Origin: Sutterella sp.
GTDB lineage: Bacteria > Pseudomonadota > Gammaproteobacteria > Burkholderiales > Burkholderiaceae_F
Length of the DNA stretch: 9,347 nt
Direction of reading: 5' to 3'
NCBI GenBank assembly: GCA_019410445.1
Contig: DXSO01000066.1
Span: forward strand, 1 to 9,347
Shown here: one piece after another, positions 1 through 6,037 of the stretch
Position numbering within the stretch: position 1 is the first letter of the stretch
Layout of the letters: every line of letters starts with the position of its first letter
The notes under the pieces: model-generated
What the model saw: the letters and a program-made list of their open reading frames with translations, nothing else
What the model was told of the DNA's origin: nothing
The model's database searches: none
Program-made: the position numbers and the translations under genes

Positions 1-44
1 GATATATGCCATCTTGTTTTGTACTCCGTAATCTCAGTCGAGCG

Positions 45-704
45 TCAGCTTTTTGGCAGCTGCATCCACAGCTCCGAAAATCCAGTCCAAAATGTGGAGA
101 CGCCCAAACAAATCAAAATAAAGGAAAAAATTCTGGCTAGCGCATCTGCCCCCGCAGCACCAACAGCCCTAGTAATACGATCACAGTATCGATAGCAGAT
201 CCAAACCAACAAAATACTCAACGCAATTCCAAGAACTGTTCCAAGCAGCTGACCTATGTTTTCATTTGGAGTTGCACCTAAAGCAACAGCAACAGAGATT
301 GCACCGGGGCCAGTGGTCAAAGGAAGAGTAAAGGGGTAAAAGGCCATTGTTGACAACATGCGAGCGCTCTTGGGCTGACCAGTCGGGGCTCCGTCATCTT
401 GAGGTGGAGCGTTCAGAGCCTGCCAGCCTGCGCTAAAAAGAACAATGCCACCAGCCATTCTGAGCACACCAATCGAAATACCAAAGAAATTAAGAATCAG
501 GTTTCCCGCAAAAAGACACACCAACAAAACGATCAAAGAGTACAGCCCAATCTGATTCGCCATGGTTCCGCGAACATGAGGATCCACTCCATTTGTCAGT
601 GTTAAAAAAAACATTGCTCCGCCAAAGGGATTGAGCACAGGCACCAACGCCGCGAAAACCATGATGGTGGCAGCGTATAAACTCGCAATTTCAGACTCAA
701 ACAT
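45..704 (-). CDS. MarC-family integral membrane protein
   Basis: This is a predicted inner-membrane protein of the MarC/UPF0056 family, whose transport substrate is not established; the old link to multiple antibiotic resistance in E. coli was not upheld. From the ATG at 704 it is 219 aa, the usual family size. Visible family features are an N-terminal membrane segment ending in a VLNPFGG motif (about residues 23-29), a second hydrophobic block (about 53-76), a G-x-LRMAGG-x-VLF-x-AGWQ segment (about 79-95), a polar loop (about 98-116), the motif FYPFTLPLTTGPGAIS (about 122-137), and two further hydrophobic blocks (about 152-171 and 188-207). The ATG at 704 is preferred over the in-frame GTG at 710 because the GTG overlaps the best Shine-Dalgarno. 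The gene lies about 130 bp beyond rsmG on the same strand, with a candidate promoter of its own. The family call is secure; the function is unknown. Confidence 0.9.
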   Translation of the reverse strand: MFESEIASLYAATIMVFAALVPVLNPFGGAMFFLTLTNGVDPHVRGTMANQIGLYSLIVLLVCLFAGNLILNFFGISIGVLRMAGGIVLFSAGWQALNAPPQDDGAPTGQPKSARMLSTMAFYPFTLPLTTGPGAISVAVALGATPNENIGQLLGTVLGIALSILLVWICYRYCDRITRAVGAAGADALARIFSFILICLGVSTFWTGFSELWMQLPKS

Positions 705-707
705 AGC

Positions 708-713
708 CACTCC
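708..713 (-). promoter_or_regulatory. Shine-Dalgarno that decides the marC start
   Basis: On the minus strand the sequence reads GGAGTGGCTATG. GGAG sits 5 nt before the ATG at 704, ideal spacing for that start. The alternative in-frame GTG start (708-710) overlaps this purine run and has no well-placed Shine-Dalgarno of its own. Confidence 0.6.
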
Positions 714-724
714 ATGACATCGTC

Positions 725-753
725 ATCAAAAAAATGCATCCAATATCAGTCAA
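725..753 (-). promoter_or_regulatory. Candidate sigma-70 promoter for the MarC-family gene
   Basis: On the minus strand a TTGACT box (748-753, 5 of 6 consensus positions) is followed after 17 bp by TTTGAT (725-730), a weak -10. Transcription would start near 718 and give a leader of about 14 nt containing the Shine-Dalgarno. The -10 match is poor and the region is AT-rich, so chance occurrence is possible. Read-through from rsmG is an alternative, since no clear terminator is visible between the two genes. Confidence 0.35.
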
Positions 754-836
754 AACAATAGTTCATTGATTTATTGCGTTGATTTCAAAGGATATTTTTT
801 GATAGACCCTAACAATGCATTTAAATCACCTCAAAT

Positions 837-1499
837 CTAAACTTCCCCACAATCCTTACGCTTGAGGACAATTAAAACACGATCAATTTCGCCTTTTCCT
901 AAAGTTAAACGAACCTGTTTTTCAACTTCTACATCGTTGGGCAAATCTTTGATTTCCTCTTCCGGCAACTTCCCCTTCATTGCCAACCATCGTCCATTAT
1001 CAGACAAAAGACTTCGAGTAAGAGCGACCATATCTTTTAAAGAAGCAAATGCTCGACTGGTGATGACGTCGTATTTCCGTCCACTCAAACTTTCGATACG
1101 AGCATGAAGTGCCTTCGCATTCGAAAGATGACAGGTTAGACATGCTTGTCGCTGAAAAATAGTTTTCTTTTGAACAGCATCAACCATGGTGATATCTAAA
1201 TCAGGACGCATGATTGCTAAAGGAATAGCAGGCAAACCACCACCGCTTCCTACATCCAATACGCATTTCGCTGTTCCCGCCAATTCATCAAAATTCTGTA
1301 CAAGCGTCAATGAATCTGCGATGTGAAGTCGAACAACTTCTTCTGGATTTCTAATACTTGTCAGGTTGTATGCCTTATTCCATTTCAATAGCAAAGAGGC
1401 AAATAAAGCCAATCGTTCAGCTTGATCCTGCGTAAGCACCAATCCTATTTCATCGCGAACTTTTTCTTGAATTTCTACAGCGTTAAATTCAACACTCAC
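837..1499 (-). CDS. rsmG: 16S rRNA (guanine-527-N7)-methyltransferase RsmG
   Basis: RsmG (formerly GidB) uses S-adenosylmethionine to methylate N7 of G527 in the 530 loop of 16S rRNA; in several bacteria its loss gives low-level streptomycin resistance. The 220-aa product has the normal family length. It carries the WNKAYNLTSIR segment (40-50), HIADSL (59-64), the SAM-binding motif LDVGSGGGLPAIPLAI (81-96), the acidic residue of motif II in VDAVQKK (106-112), and SRAFASL (148-154). Translation starts at a GTG (1499) whose last two bases belong to the TGA stop of mnmG (sequence GTGA). A GGGGGA Shine-Dalgarno lies 7 nt upstream, inside the mnmG 3' end. This coupling implies co-transcription with mnmG. 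The gene looks intact and unremarkable. Confidence 0.96.
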   Translation of the reverse strand: MSVEFNAVEIQEKVRDEIGLVLTQDQAERLALFASLLLKWNKAYNLTSIRNPEEVVRLHIADSLTLVQNFDELAGTAKCVLDVGSGGGLPAIPLAIMRPDLDITMVDAVQKKTIFQRQACLTCHLSNAKALHARIESLSGRKYDVITSRAFASLKDMVALTRSLLSDNGRWLAMKGKLPEEEIKDLPNDVEVEKQVRLTLGKGEIDRVLIVLKRKDCGEV

Positions 1500-3403
1500 G
1501 ATTCATTCCCCCACTTGAGACGTTTCAAGTACACAAGCAACAAAGACACCGCAGCAGGTGTCACTCCAGAAATTCTTGATGCTTGCCCAAGTGTTTCTGG
1601 TTTTATGGCTTTCAACTTTTGCCGAACCTCGAAAGACAAACCAATCACCTTGTCATAATCCAAGTCCTCAGGAAGAGGCATCGTTTCATGAGCCAGCGTC
1701 TTTTTAACTTCCTCTTTTTGTCGTTCAATATACCCTTGGTACTTCAGCGCAATTTCAATCTGTTCAATTTGATCTCCATCCCTCAACGAAGTTGAATTTA
1801 CTAACTCTCCATTATTCTTTTTCAAAGACATTAAGGTGTTGTAATTTACTTCTGGACGAGACAACAAAGCTGCTAAGTTATATTCTCGTTCAATGCTCGT
1901 ACCCAATACACGTTCCGCTTCTGCCGCTTCAATAATTTTCGGATTAACCCAAGTACTCTTTAATCTTGACAATTCCTTCTCTATGGCTTCTTGTTTCTGC
2001 ATGTATCGAGCATATTTCTCATCGCCTAACACTCCCAATTTGTGAGCCGTTTCAGCCAATCGAGCATCCGCATTATCTTCTCGCAAGCTCAGGCGATACT
2101 CTGCACGACTTGTAAACATACGATACGGCTCCGTCACACCTCGCGTCGTAAGATCATCTATCATTACGCCCAGATAAGCCTCATCGCGACGTGGAGTCCA
2201 TTCTTCTTTCCCAAGAGCTCTGGCAGCAGCGTTAATACCAGCCAATAACCCCTGAGCTGCAGCTTCTTCGTAGCCAGTTGTTCCGTTAATCTGTCCAGCA
2301 AAATACAGATTTTCGATTCGCTTACATTCGAATGTGCGCTTAAGCTCTCTCGGGTCATAAAAGTCATATTCAATTGCATATCCCGGACGCAATAAATAAG
2401 CATTCTCAAGCCCAGGGATGCAATGGATCATCTCAAGCTGCACATCGAACGGCAAAGATGTTGAGATTCCATTGGGATAGAACTCATTGGTAGAAAGTCC
2501 TTCCGGCTCAAGAAAAACCTGATGACTATCCTTATCCTTGAATCTCTGAACTTTATCCTCAATAGAAGGACAATAGCGCGGCCCAACCCCCTCAATAATG
2601 CCAGAGTACATAGGCGATCGATCCAAATTAGCACGGATAATGTCGTGCATTCGTTCATTCGTATGCGTGATCCAACATGACAACTGCTGAGGATGCTCAA
2701 TTCCTGGCTCCATCAAGGAGAAAGATGGCACAGGATTCATATCGCCAGGCTGTTCTTTACACTTACTAAAATCAATCGATCTACCGTCGATACGAGCCGG
2801 CGTCCCCGTCTTCAACCTTCCCTTCGGCAACCCCAAATCAATCAGACGTTCGGCCAATCGAATTGAAGGAGGATCACCTGCACGCCCAGCAGAAAAATGC
2901 TCCAATCCAATATGAACCAAACCATTTAAAAATGTGCCACTACAGATAACTACACTCTTAGAAAAAAACCGACATCCGGTTTTCGTCTCAACACCACAAA
3001 CACGATTGTTTTCCACGATCAAGTCATCAGCTGCCATCTGAAATACATACAAATTCGGCTGATTCTCGATACGGCTACGCATAGCCTGACGATACAAATT
3101 TCTATCAATCTGAGCTCGAGTTGCTCTAACGGCAGGACCTTTGGATCGATTCAAAATTCTGAATTGAATACCCGCAGCATCTGTTACAGCTCCCATGGCG
3201 CCACCCATCGCATCGACTTCTTTTACAAGATGTCCTTTGCCAATTCCGCCGATAGAAGGATTGCATGACAGCTGACCAATCGTATCCATATTGTGCGTGA
3301 TCAAAAGAGTTTTCGCACCCATCCTGGCTGAAGCTAAAGCAGCCTCAGCTCCAGCATGACCACACCCAACCACAATGACTTCAAATAAATCTGGGTAATT
3401 CAT
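1496..3403 (-). CDS. mnmG: tRNA uridine-5-carboxymethylaminomethyl modification enzyme MnmG
   Basis: MnmG (GidA) is the FAD-dependent partner of MnmE; together they install the (carboxymethyl)aminomethyl group at C5 of wobble uridine 34 in certain tRNAs. The 635-aa product (family about 630) has an N-terminal FAD-binding GCGHAG (13-18), CNPSIGGIGKGHLVKEVDAMGG (from about 47), the signature GPRYCPSIEDK (274-284) with its conserved Cys278, the signature AGQINGTTGYEEAAAQG (369-385), and the helical C-terminal end SGVTPAAVSLLLVYLK. I chose the ATG at 3403 because MNYPDLFEVIVVG aligns with the family N-terminus (MxYPxxFDVI-like). An in-frame ATG at 3430 would add nine residues (MVVFSGVEK); its purine run GGGGTGA is only 3 nt away. 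The chosen start has a weak GGTG 8 nt upstream. It heads an operon with rsmG and its upstream region holds the parS sites. Confidence 0.96.
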   Translation of the reverse strand: MNYPDLFEVIVVGCGHAGAEAALASARMGAKTLLITHNMDTIGQLSCNPSIGGIGKGHLVKEVDAMGGAMGAVTDAAGIQFRILNRSKGPAVRATRAQIDRNLYRQAMRSRIENQPNLYVFQMAADDLIVENNRVCGVETKTGCRFFSKSVVICSGTFLNGLVHIGLEHFSAGRAGDPPSIRLAERLIDLGLPKGRLKTGTPARIDGRSIDFSKCKEQPGDMNPVPSFSLMEPGIEHPQQLSCWITHTNERMHDIIRANLDRSPMYSGIIEGVGPRYCPSIEDKVQRFKDKDSHQVFLEPEGLSTNEFYPNGISTSLPFDVQLEMIHCIPGLENAYLLRPGYAIEYDFYDPRELKRTFECKRIENLYFAGQINGTTGYEEAAAQGLLAGINAAARALGKEEWTPRRDEAYLGVMIDDLTTRGVTEPYRMFTSRAEYRLSLREDNADARLAETAHKLGVLGDEKYARYMQKQEAIEKELSRLKSTWVNPKIIEAAEAERVLGTSIEREYNLAALLSRPEVNYNTLMSLKKNNGELVNSTSLRDGDQIEQIEIALKYQGYIERQKEEVKKTLAHETMPLPEDLDYDKVIGLSFEVRQKLKAIKPETLGQASRISGVTPAAVSLLLVYLKRLKWGNES

Positions 3404-3488
3404 TTTTTCAACACCAGAAAAGACAACCATTCACCCCAATGAACGTTCGGCTTTCCCTAAAAAAAACTCTCAAACAACTTACAGATCC

Positions 3489-3514
3489 AAAGTACTCATC
3501 AAAGCAAGTACTTT
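3489..3514. repeat. Inverted repeat, AAAGTACT arms
   Basis: AAAGTACT (3489-3496) and AGTACTTT (3507-3514) form a perfect 8-bp inverted repeat around a 10-nt spacer. A further GTACTTTT copy lies at 3533-3540, in the same orientation as the right arm. The repeat is about 85 bp upstream of the mnmG start. It could be a regulator-binding site or an RNA hairpin in the mnmG leader; it is not followed closely by a T-tract, so it does not look like a terminator. Confidence 0.4.
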
Positions 3515-3656
3515 CTTATTGCCTCGCAAATTGTACTTTTACTATTGTCATCAGAGACACTTCAAGTTAAAAAATACTCCAAATCCTTTCTCCCTCTCAG
3601 TCCCTTCACCTTACAACCCGCACCACATCAGAGCACCTTATAAAATTCTCCAAAAA

Positions 3657-3672
3657 TGTTTCACGTGAAACA
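3657..3672. other. parS: parS centromere site 1
   Basis: TGTTTCACGTGAAACA is an exact copy of the bacterial chromosomal parS palindrome (16 bp, perfect dyad). ParB dimers bind this site and, with CTP, slide onto flanking DNA; ParA then moves the complex to segregate the origin region. It is the leftmost of three sites within about 130 bp between mnmG and thiC. Confidence 0.93.
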
Positions 3673-3694
3673 CCACTCTCTCTTCACTTATATA

Positions 3695-3710
3695 TGTTCC
3701 ACGTGAAACA
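3695..3710. other. parS: parS centromere site 2 (one mismatch)
   Basis: TGTTCCACGTGAAACA differs from the parS consensus at one base (C for T at 3699), which breaks the dyad symmetry at one pair. Its centre is 38 bp from the centre of site 1. Single-mismatch parS sites are commonly bound by ParB, often more weakly; binding here is inferred. Confidence 0.85.
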
Positions 3711-3763
3711 TTTCTTGTTTTTCTCCCACTCCCTCTTTGCTACCTCTATCAACTTTTGATTTT

Positions 3764-3791
3764 TTGTTTTGTTTCACGTGAAACAAAACAA
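3764..3791. other. parS: parS centromere site 3 within a 28-bp palindrome
   Basis: The exact parS 16-mer TGTTTCACGTGAAACA occupies 3770-3785. The symmetry continues six bases further on each side, so 3764-3791 is a perfect 28-bp palindrome (outer arms TTGTTT / AAACAA); the first mismatch is at 3763/3792. Its centre is 75 bp from the centre of site 2. It lies about 130 bp before the thiC start codon and upstream of any likely thiC promoter. Confidence 0.93.
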
Positions 3792-3923
3792 TCAATATCG
3801 CAAAATAGATAAATTTCTTTTAAAAACAACATGCTACACAAAAACACAAAGCGTGAAGCCATGGTTTTCTAGGTTAAATTTCCGCTAAACTGACCCTCTC
3901 ACTCATAAGTTGGAAGCAAAGTC

Positions 3924-5573
3924 ATGTCTACCTCTTCTCACCCTATATACATGCAACCGCCCCAAGAAAAAATCGTGAACCAGCAGTTAAAAGAAAGACT
4001 TGCCGGCGATCGTTTTTACCGAGAAACAACTTTCGGCGAAAAAGTTCCCTTTCGCCGCATCCAACTGTCAGCTACTCCGGAAGCATTTGGCGGTCAAAAA
4101 CAACCCAACATTTACCTAAATGACGTGACCGGACCGTTTGGAGTTCCGGAAAATGACGATTCCTCTTTAACCAAAAGAAATCGTCAACAACCAGGCTCCC
4201 CTACCCAACTAGCCGCGGCCAGAGCAGGCATCATCACGCCTGAAATGGCTTATGTGGCAACCCGAGAAAACCTTTGTCGAGATCTCCTCAAAGAGGAAGT
4301 TTCTCAACTTAATAACGACAGACTGCAGCAACTTCTTGCTCCAGTTTTGGATGCCCCCCTTTTTACAGCTGAGAAAGTCCGGGACTTAATCGCTCAACGA
4401 GTAGCTGTCATTCCATGCAATGTTCGACATCCAGAATGCGAACCCATGATTATTGGCAAACAATTCACTACAAAAATCAATGCCAATATAGGAACATCCT
4501 CATCATCTAAAGATTGGCGAGAAGAATTGGGGAAATTGCGTGAATCACTACTGTGCGGAGCCGATACCGTCATGGATTTGTCAACGGGCAAATCCATTCG
4601 TGAAACCCGCGAAATGATTCTGAGACACTCTCCCGTTCCGGTAGGGACAGTTCCTCTTTATGAAACATTGGAGAGAGCCAAAGGCAAACCCGAGCAAATG
4701 TCTTGGGAACTTTTCCAAGAAACCATGATTGAACAAGCAGAACAAGGCGTGGACTACATGACCATACACGCCGGTCTTCTGGCCTCTCATGTTGAACTTA
4801 CAAGATCTCGTTTGACCGGTATCGTTTCTCGAGGAGGGGGTTTGATCACTGTATGGATGAGAAAACACAACAGAGAAAATTTCTTATACGACCACTTTGA
4901 CGAAATCCTTGATATTGCCGCCAAATACGATATCACCTTGTCATTAGGTGATGGTTTGCGTTCAGGATCAATCCATGATGGTAATGATGCAGCTCAATTT
5001 GCAGAACTAAAAACACTTGGAGAACTCAACCGTTTAGCCGGCAAACGCGATGTTCAAGTCATGATCGAGGGGCCAGGTCACATTCCTCTCAACGGCATTT
5101 CCATCAACCAGATCAAAGAAGAAGAATTCTGCGATGGGGCTCCTTTCTACACACTAGGACCTCTCGTAACAGACTGTGGTGCAGGATACGATCACGTCAC
5201 AGCAGCTATTGGTGGTGCAATCATTGGTTCGCACGGCACCGCCATGCTGTGCTACGTCACCCCGAAAGAGCACCTAGGCCTGCCAACTGCCGCAGATGTT
5301 CGTGAAGGACTGGCTGTTTTTCGCATTGCAGCACACGCTGCCGACATTGCTCGAGGCATCCCCGGAGCCATACTGCGTGATCTTATGATGAGTTCCGCTC
5401 GCTTCGAATTCCGTTGGAACGATCAATTCAATCTATCCGTTGATCCCGCTCGAGCTGCTGCCATGCATGATGAAACAATCAGTGGTACCGGCGGTCGAGA
5501 TGCTCACTTCTGCAGCATGTGCGGTCCAGGATTCTGCCCTATGAAGTTAGCTCGAGATTTGTTTACTGACTAA
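3924..5573 (+). CDS. thiC: Phosphomethylpyrimidine synthase ThiC (compact form)
   Basis: ThiC is a radical-SAM [4Fe-4S] enzyme that rearranges 5-aminoimidazole ribotide into HMP phosphate, the pyrimidine half of thiamine. The product is 549 aa, shorter than the roughly 630 aa of E. coli. Recognisable landmarks are the N-terminal VPFRRIQLS and VTGPFGVP segments (41-75), GIITPEMAYVATREN (102-116), EPMIIGKQF..KINANIG (173-190), GADTVMDLSTG (212-222), HSPVPVGTVP (235-244), EQGVDYMTIHAG (273-284), LSLGDGLRSGSI (339-350), MIEGPGHIPLN (380-390), CYVTPKEHLGLP (443-454), RFEFRWNDQFNL (493-504) and the cluster-binding CX2CX4C (Cys530, Cys533, Cys538). Compared with E. coli as I recall it, the linker between the N-terminal region and GIITPEM is short and the tail after the Cys motif is about 11 rather than about 55 residues. 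A GGAAG Shine-Dalgarno lies 7 nt before the ATG. No other thiamine gene is adjacent. Confidence 0.95.
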   Translation: MSTSSHPIYMQPPQEKIVNQQLKERLAGDRFYRETTFGEKVPFRRIQLSATPEAFGGQKQPNIYLNDVTGPFGVPENDDSSLTKRNRQQPGSPTQLAAARAGIITPEMAYVATRENLCRDLLKEEVSQLNNDRLQQLLAPVLDAPLFTAEKVRDLIAQRVAVIPCNVRHPECEPMIIGKQFTTKINANIGTSSSSKDWREELGKLRESLLCGADTVMDLSTGKSIRETREMILRHSPVPVGTVPLYETLERAKGKPEQMSWELFQETMIEQAEQGVDYMTIHAGLLASHVELTRSRLTGIVSRGGGLITVWMRKHNRENFLYDHFDEILDIAAKYDITLSLGDGLRSGSIHDGNDAAQFAELKTLGELNRLAGKRDVQVMIEGPGHIPLNGISINQIKEEEFCDGAPFYTLGPLVTDCGAGYDHVTAAIGGAIIGSHGTAMLCYVTPKEHLGLPTAADVREGLAVFRIAAHAADIARGIPGAILRDLMMSSARFEFRWNDQFNLSVDPARAAAMHDETISGTGGRDAHFCSMCGPGFCPMKLARDLFTD

Positions 5574-5588
5574 GCAGATATGTCAAAA

Positions 5589-5613
5589 AGCCGGCCGAAT
5601 TCTTCGGCCGGCT
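5589..5613. terminator. Bidirectional hairpin terminator between thiC and the small membrane-protein gene
   Basis: AGCCGGCCGAA (5589-5599) and TTCGGCCGGCT (5603-5613) form a perfect 11-bp, GC-rich stem with a 3-nt loop. On the minus strand the stem is followed by TTTTT (5584-5588), a fair U-tract for terminating the gene at 5646-5957. On the plus strand the tail is only CTAATTTA, so thiC termination would rely on the strong stem. It begins 16 nt after the thiC stop codon. Confidence 0.85.
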
Positions 5614-5645
5614 CTAATTTAGCAATATCCTTCTTACAAATCTCA

Positions 5646-5957
5646 TCAGTGTCGATTTCGACCTGCGACAAACCACGACACCAGCAACACCGGCCAAAGA
5701 AACGCACTCACAACCCACTTTCCCATTAATCCGACTGTGATTTGACTATTCATATTCCGCCATGTCAGAGCAAAAATAGTGATTGCACCAACCACTCCCC
5801 ATAACAACACAACGCAATAAATCAGCGCTCTTTCATTATATGAACTACCGAAGGTGGCCAAAAACGCAGCGATTGGCACGCATGCAACTGCAACGATAGC
5901 TGCGCAAACACTGGCTGCAATGGCGTTTTTAGTAGAGTTTTTTGGTGGAAGACTCAT
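5646..5957 (-). CDS. Small hypothetical membrane protein, three predicted TM segments
   Basis: I do not recognise this 103-aa protein. It has a short polar, basic N-terminus (MSLPPKNSTKN), then three hydrophobic stretches at about residues 12-36, 43-65 and 80-98, joined by short loops (GSSYNE; RNMNSQITVGLMGK), and a basic tail (GRNRH). This fits a small inner-membrane protein. The first segment, Ala/Val-rich with one Cys, could also be read as an uncleaved signal anchor. The ATG at 5957 is the only sensible start, but no Shine-Dalgarno is visible (upstream reads TTTTTATTCACATT). Support for it being real comes from its coherent hydrophobic pattern, a fitting terminator just past its stop, and the lack of a better gene on either strand. 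It is divergent from mnmE with only 80 bp between start codons. Confidence 0.65.
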   Translation of the reverse strand: MSLPPKNSTKNAIAASVCAAIVAVACVPIAAFLATFGSSYNERALIYCVVLLWGVVGAITIFALTWRNMNSQITVGLMGKWVVSAFLWPVLLVSWFVAGRNRH

Positions 5958-6037
5958 AATGTGAATAAAAACGATGTGTTGTTGAGCCGTTTATTGCTGA
6001 CAATATACCCGAGCTCTAACTTATCGAATGTAATACT

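Larger units (their letters stand above)
3404..3923. other. Divergent mnmG/thiC intergenic region with parS cluster
   Basis: This AT-rich gap of about 520 bp separates the divergently transcribed mnmG and thiC. No open reading frame here resembles a protein. It holds an 8-bp-arm inverted repeat near the mnmG side (3489-3514) and three parS sites (3657-3785). A possible thiC -10 (TAAACT, 3886-3891) lacks a good -35. I see no DnaA box matching TTATCCACA on either strand, no TPP-riboswitch motifs upstream of thiC, and no tRNA. The region must carry the mnmG promoter, but no pair of boxes stands out. The likely role is as part of the ParB loading zone plus divergent promoters. Confidence 0.7.

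Noticed and set aside
3430..3430. mnmG start at the ATG at 3430
   Set aside because: It adds nine residues not seen in the family; the ATG at 3403 aligns with the conserved N-terminus. The upstream start cannot be excluded because GGGGTGA precedes it closely.
3657..3785. Reading the palindromes as a transcription-factor operator or an IS end
   Set aside because: The exact parS core and its triplication near mnmG/rsmG explain them better; there is no transposase or target duplication.
3404..3923. Replication origin (oriC)
   Set aside because: The gap is AT-rich and near parS, but no DnaA boxes matching TTATCCACA or its complement are visible and dnaA is not present. oriC is probably nearby, not here.
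4581..4868. 95-aa open frame on the minus strand
   Set aside because: Antisense to the conserved core of thiC; composition is not protein-like.
5997..6037. mnmE promoter (CTGACA or TTGAGC with TATACC, or TAATAC next to the ATG)
   Set aside because: No pair of boxes has both good matches and a sensible spacing to the start codon, so I did not call one.
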